Shown here: positions 35,380 to 44,072 of the stretch, piece after piece
Layout of the letters: every line of letters begins with the position of its first letter
How positions within the stretch are numbered: the first letter of the stretch is position 1
Origin: Hufsiella ginkgonis
GTDB taxonomy: Bacteria; Bacteroidota; Bacteroidia; Sphingobacteriales; Sphingobacteriaceae
Length of the DNA stretch: 64,000 nucleotides
Direction of reading: 5' to 3'
Assembly: GCF_009834915.1 (NCBI RefSeq)
Contig: NZ_WVHS01000005.1
Coordinates: forward strand, 360,469-424,468
Translations under genes and position numbers: made by a program
The notes under the pieces: generated by a model
What the model was told of the DNA's origin: nothing
What the model saw: the letters and a program-made list of their open reading frames with translations, nothing else
Database searches by the model: none

Positions 35380-37254
35380 GTGAAAAAGCTATCGCATGTA
35401 CTTGTCATCATCGGCCTCATTTTCGCCTGCAAGGGCTTAATGGCACAAAATCGCCCGGAAACGGTCGGTCAACCGGTAACCCCGCACCCGCGGTTGCTGC
35501 TCGGCGCCGGGGAAGAAGAAAGCATCCGTAAGACCATCGGGTCCGATCCCGCCTGGAATAAGCTGCATCAATCCATCATCCGCGATTGCGATGCCATGCT
35601 CGCCATGCCGCCCGTTGAGCATGTGAAGATCGGCCGGCGGCTGCTCGACAAGTCGCGCGAATGCCTTCGCCGTGTATTTTACCTGTCATATGCTTACCGC
35701 ATGACGAACGACGCGAAGTACCTCCAGCGGGCTGAGCGCGAAATGCTCGCCGTAGCCGCTTTTAGCGACTGGAACCCTACCCATTTCCTGGACGTCGCAG
35801 AAATGACCATGGCCATGTCGATCGGTTACGACTGGCTGTACCGCGATCTCCGCGAAAACTCGCGTACGCTCATCCGCGAAGCGATCATCGGCAAAGGCAT
35901 TGAGCGCTCAAAAGAGCCGCAGTATAATTACTGGCTGAAGGTGAATAACAACTGGAACCAGGTGTGTAACGCAGGAATGGCTTTTGGCGCAATAGCTACT
36001 TACGAAGATAATCCTGTCCTGTCGCAAGAAATTATTTCGAGGGCCATTACTTCTGTAGAGATCCCTATGAATGAATACGAGCCCGACGGCGCTTACAACG
36101 AAGGATACGGCTATTGGGCCTACGGAACTTCGTTTAACGTAATGCTGATCAGTGCGCTCCAAACCGCCTATCGCAACACGTTCGGCCTGTCGGAGAAAAA
36201 AGGCTTCCTCAAAACCGCCGTTTACCTGCAGCACATGACCGGCGTCACCGGCAAACCATTTAATTATTTTGATTCAGGGAACGGCGCCGGCCTCAACCCC
36301 GCCATGTTCTGGTTCTCCGAAAAACTGGCAGATCCGTCGCTGCTCTGGGTGGAAAAAAGCTACTTCAACCAACAAAAAATATCCGGCGACCGGCTGCTTC
36401 CGGCTACGCTTATCTGGGGTAAAAACCTGTCGTTCAATAAAATAACCCAACCAAAAGAGACCACTTACCTGGGCATCAGCGCCAACCCGGTAATGATGAT
36501 GCGTACGTCCTGGAGCGACCCCAAAGGGTTATATCTTGCCGTGAAAGGCGGCTCTCCCTCGTTAAACCACGGGCACATGGACGCCGGCAGTTTCGTGTTC
36601 GATGCCGGCGGCGTGCGCTGGGCCTCCGACCTGGGCATGCAATCTTACGAATCCCTGGAATCAAAGGGCTTTTCTTCGCTGTTTGATATGAAGCAAAGCT
36701 CGCAACGCTGGACGGTCTTCCGCCTGAATAACTTCGCACACAACACCCTCACCATCGACGGACAACTGCAGCAGGTAGCGGGTAAGGCGCCCGTGATCAG
36801 TCATTCTGAAAAACCTTCCTTTATGAACGCCGTGATCGATCTCACTTCCATTTACCAAGGTGTTACGAAACTCCATCGTGGTGTTGCCATCGCAGACGAA
36901 AAGTATGCCGTGGTGCGGGATGAGATCACCACCGGTGAAAAGGAGGTCATCCTCCGCTGGTCTATGGTTACTACCGCGAAAGTCATCATCGCCGGGAACA
37001 ATAAAGCCACGCTGCGGCAGGGCGATGACGTGCTGGAACTGACCGTCCAGGGAAGCGGCGATATCCGGTTCAAATCCTGGTCTGCAGAGCCCGCTACCAG
37101 CTACGACGCACCCAATCCCGGTGTCATCCTCGTTGGCTTCGAAGTACGTATCCCCGCAGCAACCGCCGAGGCAATTAACGTGCTGCTGGTACCGAAGGGA
37201 GCGGTTAAGAAACCTGTGAGAAAGGTACAGTCGCTAACGGAGTGGGGACGTTAG
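35380..37254 (+). CDS. Heparinase II/III-like polysaccharide lyase, secreted
   Basis: The 624-residue protein has a signal peptide ending LMAQ. It has an alpha/alpha toroid (residues about 40-380), including NNWNQVCNAGMAFGA with the conserved N and H/N cleft positions and EPDGAYNEGYGYWAYG, then a beta-sandwich heparinase II/III domain with NHGHMDAGSFVFDAGGVRW and HNTLTIDGQLQ. The family cleaves uronate-containing polysaccharides by beta-elimination. Divergent GH78 suggests a rhamnose- and uronate-rich substrate. The precise PL family is not determinable here. Confidence 0.9.
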   Translation: MKKLSHVLVIIGLIFACKGLMAQNRPETVGQPVTPHPRLLLGAGEEESIRKTIGSDPAWNKLHQSIIRDCDAMLAMPPVEHVKIGRRLLDKSRECLRRVFYLSYAYRMTNDAKYLQRAEREMLAVAAFSDWNPTHFLDVAEMTMAMSIGYDWLYRDLRENSRTLIREAIIGKGIERSKEPQYNYWLKVNNNWNQVCNAGMAFGAIATYEDNPVLSQEIISRAITSVEIPMNEYEPDGAYNEGYGYWAYGTSFNVMLISALQTAYRNTFGLSEKKGFLKTAVYLQHMTGVTGKPFNYFDSGNGAGLNPAMFWFSEKLADPSLLWVEKSYFNQQKISGDRLLPATLIWGKNLSFNKITQPKETTYLGISANPVMMMRTSWSDPKGLYLAVKGGSPSLNHGHMDAGSFVFDAGGVRWASDLGMQSYESLESKGFSSLFDMKQSSQRWTVFRLNNFAHNTLTIDGQLQQVAGKAPVISHSEKPSFMNAVIDLTSIYQGVTKLHRGVAIADEKYAVVRDEITTGEKEVILRWSMVTTAKVIIAGNNKATLRQGDDVLELTVQGSGDIRFKSWSAEPATSYDAPNPGVILVGFEVRIPAATAEAINVLLVPKGAVKKPVRKVQSLTEWGR

Positions 37255-37320
37255 GCGCCGGCATCCGCGCGCATAGCTGCGCCAGTTAAAAGCGGTATAG
37301 GAAACGTAGCGATGGCTTTT

Positions 37321-38232
37321 TTATAACAGGTTAGGATAATCGGAGATGATACCGTCAACGCCAAGTGCTTTTAATGCGTCTATTTCTTCTGTTGTATTTA
37401 CCGTCCAGGGTACCACTTTAATGCCTTTGGCATGCGCTTCCTTTACCATTTCTGCGGTAACAAGCTTATAAGCGGGACTATACACGAACGGTATAAAGCC
37501 CAGTTCGGCGATATTCTCAGCAAACGTCTTTTTATTATTTTCCACAAGGTAAGAGGCACGCATATGCGGGTATTTTTTGCGCAGCACCTGCAGCGTGCGT
37601 TTGTCGAACGACTGCACCACTACCCAGGGCGCGATCTTCTTTTCCTCCACCACATCCATCAGCAACTTCACAAAACGGTCGGGCACGGGATTGTTAATGT
37701 TGTCCTCTTTCTCGCTGCTCTTGGTCTCGATATTATAAAAGGGCTGCTTTTTGCCGGTTTTGTGTATATACGCCTGCACCTGTTCAACCAGGTCGGAAAG
37801 CAGCGGCATCGAAACCTTCATCTTTTTCTGTTGCGGGAACTTGTCATAAAACCTGGAACCTACATCAAATTTCGCGATGTCGGCAAAGTTCATTTTATAG
37901 AACGCGTAGTTGGCTGCCTCACTTTTCGGGATCTCTTTCCCATCCGCGGTAAGCGAAAACAACGGGTTAACGTAATCATCGTGGGAAATGATCACTTTCC
38001 CGTCGCCGGTGATGTGGATGTCCATTTCGAGCGTGGTAACACCCAGGTCGATCGCGTTTAACATGGCGGGGATGGTGTTCTCGGGCATCAGGCCGCGCCC
38101 GCCGCGGTGGGCCTCGGTATCGAACGCAGGGAACGGCTGGTTAACAGAAGACACTCTTGTTTTGCAGGCGGAGAGGGCGAAGAGGAGGAGGAGGAGCTTT
38201 TTCACTTCCGGATGTGTATAACCCTGTTTCAA
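37321..38232 (-). CDS. Glycerophosphodiester phosphodiesterase lipoprotein
   Basis: The 303-residue protein has the GDPD catalytic motifs EAHRGGRGLMPENT with H and R, TLEMDIHITGDGKVIISHDDYV with metal-binding E, D and the second His, then YNIETK, VVVQSFD and KVVPWTVN. A lipobox LSAC puts the lipid on C23. The ATG start leaves a charged nine-residue extension; a GTG at 38205 would give a more usual lipoprotein signal (VKKLLLLLF). It hydrolyses glycerophosphodiesters to glycerol-3-phosphate in the periplasm. Confidence 0.92.
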   Translation of the reverse strand: MKQGYTHPEVKKLLLLLFALSACKTRVSSVNQPFPAFDTEAHRGGRGLMPENTIPAMLNAIDLGVTTLEMDIHITGDGKVIISHDDYVNPLFSLTADGKEIPKSEAANYAFYKMNFADIAKFDVGSRFYDKFPQQKKMKVSMPLLSDLVEQVQAYIHKTGKKQPFYNIETKSSEKEDNINNPVPDRFVKLLMDVVEEKKIAPWVVVQSFDKRTLQVLRKKYPHMRASYLVENNKKTFAENIAELGFIPFVYSPAYKLVTAEMVKEAHAKGIKVVPWTVNTTEEIDALKALGVDGIISDYPNLL

Positions 38233-38812
38233 TCAAAGAAACAGGCGAGGTAGTTGTTTATGGAATTAGCGTACGCCCTGTGGCGCCGGCAGCAGCAATA
38301 ACCGACCGCGCCTGCGCGTCCCCGGGCCGCTTTTCATCGTAAATATTTTCCTTATAATAAGTCGCCGTATTTAGTATTTAAATGTAGCGCAAGTTTTAAA
38401 TTTTATGTTACCAGATTGTTAAGGTCGTATATTATTTAAGTGACATTTAACGTTGACTTGTCACCCCGGCCTTTTGCGAAAGCTGGCTTCCGCTTATTCG
38501 TCGGTAAACCCGGTGACTGACGCATATGGACGGCATCGTGGTGAACTCACCAGCTTCGACCTTCGCGACAGCATCGCCCGGAACGTGAGCTTGCTGGCGC
38601 CACAGGCCTACCGAGGGCGACGAGATGGCCCCGGCCTGGTCCTTTGCCGCGATATGTTCAGGCTGAATGATGGCGGGATCCGGCTGGAATCCACCGCAAG
38701 GAGGGTGCACCTTCGTGTTCGAAGTACGCGCCGCCCGATAGTCTTTTGTCATCTTCGCATCATAACCGCACCTTATTCCTTATTTCTCTTGCATGATAAA
38801 ACAAAACACCCT
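38233..38812. other. 580-bp gap, GC-rich block of unknown content
   Basis: Between the GDPD gene and the tetR promoter no gene is recognisable. Around 38450-38750 the sequence is GC-rich and open on both strands (a minus frame of 101 codons with VHPPCGGFQPDP, and a plus frame of 123 codons from a non-ideal start). Neither has a signal peptide, domain or clear promoter. The first 200 bp are AT-rich at their right end (38340-38440). Confidence 0.3.
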
Positions 38813-38834
38813 TACATTTGCTAACACTGTTAGG
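38789..38834 (+). promoter_or_regulatory. tetR promoter with operator palindrome
   Basis: TTG (38789-38791), 21 bp, then TACATTTG (38813-38820) forms a promoter. Directly abutting it is the palindrome CTAACACTGTTAG (38821-38833), i.e. CTAAC-N3-GTTAG. A bound repressor would block initiation, indicating autoregulation. The same half sites flank N3 at 39466-39480. Confidence 0.75.
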
Positions 38835-38844
38835 TTATTTAACA

Positions 38845-39444
38845 ATGGGCATTACAGACAGACGGCTGCGGCAGAAGGAGGAGGTTAGGCAAAACATTAT
38901 TTGTACCGCGTGGCAGATGGTGATGAAGGACGGGTGGCATGCACTATCTATCCGCAAGATTGCCGACGCCATTGAATACAGCGTGCCCGTTATCTACGAT
39001 CATTTCGAAAACAAGGAGGCCATCCTGCTTGAATTCAGCAAGGAGGGTTTCCGGATACTCTCCGCCAAGATCATAGAGGCGAGAGACAAGTTCCAGGATC
39101 CGGCCGAACAGATCCGCTCTATGGCAGACGCCTATTGGGATTTCGCCCTCAATAACCTGGAGCATTACCAGCTGATGTTCGGTATCGGAATGGCCTGTTG
39201 CGAGATCTCCAAATCGATGCCCGAGCAGGAAAACTTCCGGAGGCTCGTTTCCGAGCCGATGGAAGAACTGGCGAAAAAGAACCAGCGCGGTGATGTGAAC
39301 ATCTGCCTCAAATACCACACGTTCTGGTCGGTGATGCATGGGCTCATCTCCATCAAAATAGTGGGAAACTCGGCGTACGATACCGAACTAAACAAGCTGG
39401 TACTCGACGACGCCATCAGCGGCTTTATTAAAAACCTTAGTTAA
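38845..39444 (+). CDS. TetR family transcriptional repressor of the adjacent RND pump
   Basis: The 199-residue protein starts at the ATG at 38845; a TTG-started frame from 38818 would run through the operator and is rejected. The N-terminal TetR helix-turn-helix is clear: RQNIICTAWQMVMKDGW, LSIRKIADAIEYSVPVIYDHF and NKEAILLEF. The C-terminal half is a helical ligand-binding domain of the TetR_C WHG type (TFWSVMHGLISIK). It lies 101 bp before the efflux operon with the matching operator, so it most likely represses pump expression until an inducer binds. Confidence 0.93.
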   Translation: MGITDRRLRQKEEVRQNIICTAWQMVMKDGWHALSIRKIADAIEYSVPVIYDHFENKEAILLEFSKEGFRILSAKIIEARDKFQDPAEQIRSMADAYWDFALNNLEHYQLMFGIGMACCEISKSMPEQENFRRLVSEPMEELAKKNQRGDVNICLKYHTFWSVMHGLISIKIVGNSAYDTELNKLVLDDAISGFIKNLS

Positions 39445-39456
39445 GGTTTTTTTTTG
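39431..39456 (+). terminator. Terminator at the end of tetR
   Basis: AACCTTAGTTAAGGTT is a short self-complementary stem followed by a T-run, overlapping the stop codon of tetR at 39444. Confidence 0.6.
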
Positions 39457-39465
39457 GCCACTTAG

Positions 39466-39480
39466 CCTAACATCGTTAGG
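39466..39480 (+). promoter_or_regulatory. Operator of the RND efflux operon
   Basis: CCTAACATCGTTAGG is a perfect palindrome with the same half sites (CTAAC-N3-GTTAG) as the tetR operator. A TAACATTG -7-like box follows at 39486-39493, 53 bp before the first pump gene. It is the expected binding site of the TetR protein. Confidence 0.75.
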
Positions 39481-39545
39481 AAAAATAACATTGTATAAAC
39501 ATTCAGGATATACCCGGTACCATTAACTCTTAACAACGAATCATC

Positions 39546-40730
39546 ATGAAAACAACCAGGAAGAATACACTTTCGACCCGCCACGGCGGGCTATTAATAC
39601 TGGCGGCTGCGTGGCTGCTTATTTACAGCGGCTGCGCGCCTTCGGCCGGTCAAAATGCAGCCCCGCCTGCCGGGGAAGAATTGCCGGTAATTACGGTTTC
39701 CTCGCGCCCGGTAACTACCTATACAGAATTTAACGCATCGCTGCAGGGCAGCCGCGATATCGAGATCCGTCCGCAGGTAGATGGTTACCTGCAAGCCATC
39801 TTCGTAGACGAGGGCGCTTATGTACACCGCGGTCAATCACTTTTCCGCATAGACCCCGCCAGCTACCAGGAACAGCTTAACACGGCAAACTCCCTGCTGC
39901 TTTCCGCTAAAGCGGCATTAGAAAATGCCTCTATAAACGTAGAAAAGCTTACTCCGCTGGTACAAAACAAAGTAGTATCGGAGGTTCAGCTGCGGCTCGC
40001 GCAGTCGGCCTACGAATCGGCGAAAGCGAATGTGGCCCAGGCGACCGCACAGGTACAGGCGGCCCGGATCAACGTAGGCTATACCGTGGTTACCGCACCG
40101 GTGGATGGGTATGTAGGCAGGATCCCTTTTAAAACCGGCAGCCTTGTAGGCAAAACACAGGCAGAAGCGCTTACCGTGCTTTCGGAAAACAAGGAAATGC
40201 ACGCGTACTTCAGCATGAGCGAAGTGGATTTCCTGCGGTTTAAAGAAGACTTCCCGGGCGCAGACGTACCTGAAAAGATCGCCAGGCTACCCCAGGTAGA
40301 GCTGCTGCTGGCCGATAACAGCATCTACGCCGTAAAAGGTAAAGTAGAGCTCACCGAAGGACAGTTCGGCAAAACCAACGGCACCATCAGTTTCAGGGCA
40401 ACGTTCCCGAATGCGGGCGGATTACTGCGCTCCGGCAATACGGGAAAGATACGGATCCCGAGCCAGGTTACCGGCGCACTGCTGGTGCCGCAGGAAGCCA
40501 CCTACGAGCTGCAGGACAAAATATTCGTTTACGCGCTGACCGACAGCAACAAAGTACTGGGCAAACCGCTCACCATCACCGGCACTACCGGGAACTACTA
40601 CCTGGTTTCCGGCGGACTAAAAGCTGGTGAGAAGATCGTTTACCAGGGGATCAGCCGCTTACACGACGGTACCGTGATCAGGCCGCAGACCATTTCTGCC
40701 GACAGCCTGTTCCGGGTAGCTTCGTTGTAG
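39546..40730 (+). CDS. RND efflux periplasmic adaptor lipoprotein
   Basis: The 394-residue membrane fusion protein bridges the RND pump and outer membrane channel. Lipidation is at C30 (motif YSGC). The order lipoyl half (SLQGSRDIEIRPQVDGYLQAIFVDEGAYVHRGQSLFRID), alpha-hairpin (110-175), second lipoyl half (GYTVVTAPVDGYVGRIPF), beta-barrel and membrane-proximal domain (LVPQEATYELQDKIFVY) is that of AcrA-type adaptors. It is the first gene of the TetR-controlled operon. Confidence 0.95.
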   Translation: MKTTRKNTLSTRHGGLLILAAAWLLIYSGCAPSAGQNAAPPAGEELPVITVSSRPVTTYTEFNASLQGSRDIEIRPQVDGYLQAIFVDEGAYVHRGQSLFRIDPASYQEQLNTANSLLLSAKAALENASINVEKLTPLVQNKVVSEVQLRLAQSAYESAKANVAQATAQVQAARINVGYTVVTAPVDGYVGRIPFKTGSLVGKTQAEALTVLSENKEMHAYFSMSEVDFLRFKEDFPGADVPEKIARLPQVELLLADNSIYAVKGKVELTEGQFGKTNGTISFRATFPNAGGLLRSGNTGKIRIPSQVTGALLVPQEATYELQDKIFVYALTDSNKVLGKPLTITGTTGNYYLVSGGLKAGEKIVYQGISRLHDGTVIRPQTISADSLFRVASL

Positions 40731-40804
40731 CCGGCCGTACGTCCAACCAACCCTCACTTTTTTCACTGCCCCGCAACATGTACCAGGGGCATTATGCCAC
40801 AACT

Positions 40805-43800
40805 ATGTTCAAAATTTTCATCGAACGACCGGTACTATCTACCGTAGTCTCCATTATCCTTACCCTGCTTGGCGTACTTTCCCTGTATACCCTGCCCATT
40901 ACGCTGTTCCCGGACATTGCGCCGCCCACCATCCAGGTTACGGCCACGTATCCCGGCGCCAATGCCGAAGTGGTGGCGCGCGCCGTGGCCACTCCCATCG
41001 AGGAAGCGGTAAACGGGGTGGAGAACATGACTTACATGACCTCTACCACCAGTAACGACGGTACCATGACCCTCAACGTTTTCTTTAAATTGGGCACCAA
41101 CCCCGACCTCGCGGCGGTAAACGTCCAGAGCCGGGTGTCGAAAGCGGTAAGCCAGCTTCCCCAGGAAGTGGTACAGGCAGGTATCTCTACACAGAAACAG
41201 CAAAACAGCATGATCATGGTGCCGCTGATCTACAGCACAGACAGTACCTATGATGAGACCTTCCTGCAGAACTATGCCAAGATCAATATCATCCCCGAGA
41301 TCCAGCGCGTACCGGGTGTGGGACAGGCAACGATCTTTGGCGCACGTGATTACTCGATGCGGATCTGGCTTAAACCCGACCGCCTGACTGCCGAAAACCT
41401 TTCCGCGCAAAACGTGCTCGATGCCATCCGGGAACAAAACATCGAAGCGGCACCCGGCAGGTTCGGGCAAAGCAGCACCCAGGCTTTTGAATATGTACTA
41501 AAGTACGCCGGCAAGTTTTCTAAGAACACGGGGTATGAAGAGATCATTCTCAAAGCCAATCCAGATGGGTCGATGATCCGGCTCAAAGATGTGGCACGTG
41601 TCGAATTCGGTTCGTACACGTACAGCGCCAACACCAGGATCATGGGCCACCAGGGAACCGGGCTCGCCGTATTCCAGACAGCCGGCTCCAATGCCAACGA
41701 CATCCTCACCGAGGTGGACAAAGTGATGCAGAAAGCCGCAAAATCTTTCCCCAAAGGCATCACTTACTTTAACATGTATAGCTCGAAGGAGTTCCTCGAC
41801 GCCTCCATCAGCCAGGTAAAACATACGCTGGTGGAAGCATTCATCCTCGTATTTATCGTGGTGTTCATCTTCCTTCAGGATTTCAGGTCGACACTTATTC
41901 CCGCTATTGCGGTGCCGGTAGCCATTATCGGTACCTTCTTTTTTATGCAGTTATTCGGCTTCACCATTAACCTGCTTACGCTTTTCGCCATGGTACTGGC
42001 CATCGGGATCGTGGTAGACGACGCCATCGTGGTGGTAGAGGCGGTACACACCAAAATGGATGAAACGGGGCTGCCGGCACGGGCTGCCACCATACAGTCG
42101 ATGAACGAAATCTCGGGCGCTATCATCTCTATTACCCTCGTGATGGTGGCCGTGTTTATCCCGGTAGGTTTTATGCAGGGACCTGTGGGTGTATTTTACA
42201 AGCAATTTGCGTTTACGCTGGCTATCGCGATCCTTATCTCGGCGGTGAACGCATTGACGTTAAGTCCCGCACTTTCCGCGTTATTTCTTAAAAATTCACA
42301 CCACGATGAAGCCGGCCAGCCGGTTAAAAAAGGCTTTGGCGGCAGGTTCTTCGCGGCATTTAATGCAGGCTTTAAATCGACCACAGACCGGTATATTTCC
42401 AGCCTCAATTTCCTGATCAGGAAAAAATGGGTGGCGCTTAGCGCCCTGGCGGTGATCACGCTGGCCACTGTCTGGATCATGCGCGGTACGCCAACCGGGT
42501 TTATTCCTACAGAAGACCAGGGCTTCGTGGTGTACTCGGTTAATCTCCCCCCGGGAGCGTCGCTTAACCGCACCCAGAAAGTGATGGACAAGATCGATAA
42601 GCTGCTCGACGAGGTGGAAGCGGTAGAACGGCACGGCGCCGTAACCGGCTTAAATATCGTGGCTAACGCCAACAGTTCCGCCTATGCGGTGGGATTTATA
42701 CGGATGAAACCCTATGGTAAACGCGGGCCGGTAAATAAGCTCGACGAGCTGATCGGCGTATTGAACCAGAAATTCAGCGTGGTAAAGGAAGCCAGTATCT
42801 TTATGTTCGTGTACCCTACCGTGCAGGGTTTCGGCAACACCAGCGGCTTCGAGCTTATTTTACAGGATCGCACCAGCGGCCCGCTCGATAAAATGAACGG
42901 CACCGCCAACGGGTTCATCGGCGAACTGATGAAACGCAAGGAGATCATGTACGCGTTCACCACGTTTAATACCAGCAACCCGCAATACATGCTCGACATC
43001 GATTACGGTCGCGCACGGCAGATGGGGGTATCCATTACCGAGCTGATGCAAACGCTGCAGGTATATTACGGAAGCTCATTCGCCTCCGACTTTAACCGGT
43101 TTGGCAAATATTACCGCGTAATTGTACAGGCAGACATCCCCTACCGGGACAATGCGGCATCCATTAACAATGTATTTGTGAAAAATAACCTCGGGGAGAT
43201 GGTGCCCGCCAATGCCCTGGTGTCGCTCCGGAAGGTGTACGGCCCGGAAACCGTTACCCGCAACAACCTCTTTAACGCGGTAGCCATCAACGGGTTGCCA
43301 AATCCCGGGTACACTACCGGCGATGCCATTAAAGCGGTACAGGAAGTGGCCGAAAAATACCTCCCGAAAGGCTATGCCTACGAATGGAGCGGGATGACGC
43401 GCGAAGAGCAAAGCTCCGGCTCGCAGCTCACCCTGGTATTCATCCTCAGCCTTGTGTTCGTGTATTTCCTGCTTTCGGCACAATATGAGAGTTATGTGCT
43501 GCCCTTCGCCGTGATCCTTTCCGTACCAACCGGGATCTTCGGGGTTTTCGCCTTCATCGGGCTCTCCGGTATCGAGAACAACATTTATGTGCAGGTGGGG
43601 CTCATCATGCTGGTAGGCTTGCTTGCCAAAAACGCGATCCTGATCATCGAATACGCCGTACAGCGCCGGCGGGCGGGCATGGACCTCGTTACGGCAGCCA
43701 TCGAAGCCGCACGGTTAAGGCTCCGCCCTATCCTGATGACATCGTTCGCCTTCATCGCGGGACTGCTTCCGCTGGTGCGGGCCACGGGCGCCTCCGCGTT

Positions 43801-43960
43801 GGGTAACCGTTCTATCGGAACAGGCGCCGTAGGCGGGATGCTCACCGGCGTAATTCTCGGGGTATTTGTGATCCCTGTCCTGTTCGTGATCTTTCAATAC
43901 CTGCAGGAGAAAATCACCGGAACACCTAAGCTGGTTGAACGTGAGACGCCGGATATTTAA
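40805..43960 (+). CDS. RND multidrug efflux pump, AcrB/HAE1 type
   Basis: The 1051-residue inner-membrane proton/drug antiporter starts best at the ATG at 40805 (MFKIFIERPVLSTVVSI); an ATG at 40778 would add nine residues not seen in the family. It has twelve TM helices with large periplasmic loops. D405 and D406 in GIVVDDAIVVVEA match the proton-relay aspartates of AcrB, and the later signature GLLAKNAILIIEYA is present. It ends 112 bp before the outer membrane gene start. Confidence 0.96.
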   Translation: MFKIFIERPVLSTVVSIILTLLGVLSLYTLPITLFPDIAPPTIQVTATYPGANAEVVARAVATPIEEAVNGVENMTYMTSTTSNDGTMTLNVFFKLGTNPDLAAVNVQSRVSKAVSQLPQEVVQAGISTQKQQNSMIMVPLIYSTDSTYDETFLQNYAKINIIPEIQRVPGVGQATIFGARDYSMRIWLKPDRLTAENLSAQNVLDAIREQNIEAAPGRFGQSSTQAFEYVLKYAGKFSKNTGYEEIILKANPDGSMIRLKDVARVEFGSYTYSANTRIMGHQGTGLAVFQTAGSNANDILTEVDKVMQKAAKSFPKGITYFNMYSSKEFLDASISQVKHTLVEAFILVFIVVFIFLQDFRSTLIPAIAVPVAIIGTFFFMQLFGFTINLLTLFAMVLAIGIVVDDAIVVVEAVHTKMDETGLPARAATIQSMNEISGAIISITLVMVAVFIPVGFMQGPVGVFYKQFAFTLAIAILISAVNALTLSPALSALFLKNSHHDEAGQPVKKGFGGRFFAAFNAGFKSTTDRYISSLNFLIRKKWVALSALAVITLATVWIMRGTPTGFIPTEDQGFVVYSVNLPPGASLNRTQKVMDKIDKLLDEVEAVERHGAVTGLNIVANANSSAYAVGFIRMKPYGKRGPVNKLDELIGVLNQKFSVVKEASIFMFVYPTVQGFGNTSGFELILQDRTSGPLDKMNGTANGFIGELMKRKEIMYAFTTFNTSNPQYMLDIDYGRARQMGVSITELMQTLQVYYGSSFASDFNRFGKYYRVIVQADIPYRDNAASINNVFVKNNLGEMVPANALVSLRKVYGPETVTRNNLFNAVAINGLPNPGYTTGDAIKAVQEVAEKYLPKGYAYEWSGMTREEQSSGSQLTLVFILSLVFVYFLLSAQYESYVLPFAVILSVPTGIFGVFAFIGLSGIENNIYVQVGLIMLVGLLAKNAILIIEYAVQRRRAGMDLVTAAIEAARLRLRPILMTSFAFIAGLLPLVRATGASALGNRSIGTGAVGGMLTGVILGVFVIPVLFVIFQYLQEKITGTPKLVERETPDI

Positions 43961-44017
43961 TAACGTCCGGCAAATACTTTGTCCTATGATTTATCCTTTT
44001 ATCACGAGCTGCCGCCA

Positions 44018-44046
44018 CGTCAAACTTAAAACGTCAAACGTCAAAT
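44018..44046. repeat. ACGTCAAA short tandem words
   Basis: Three ACGTCAAA words (44018, 44031 and 44038) lie in the 112-bp spacer between the pump and outer membrane factor genes. They resemble the other simple-sequence spacers here (AGCTGAC at 26429, GAATAGA at 27041). Confidence 0.5.
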
Positions 44047-44072
44047 CTACACGCATGTTTACGACAAACCAC

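Noticed and set aside
38447..38824. Open frames on both strands (101 and 123 codons)
   Set aside because: No start context, domain or promoter; the plus one ends in the tetR promoter. Kept only as an unexplained block.
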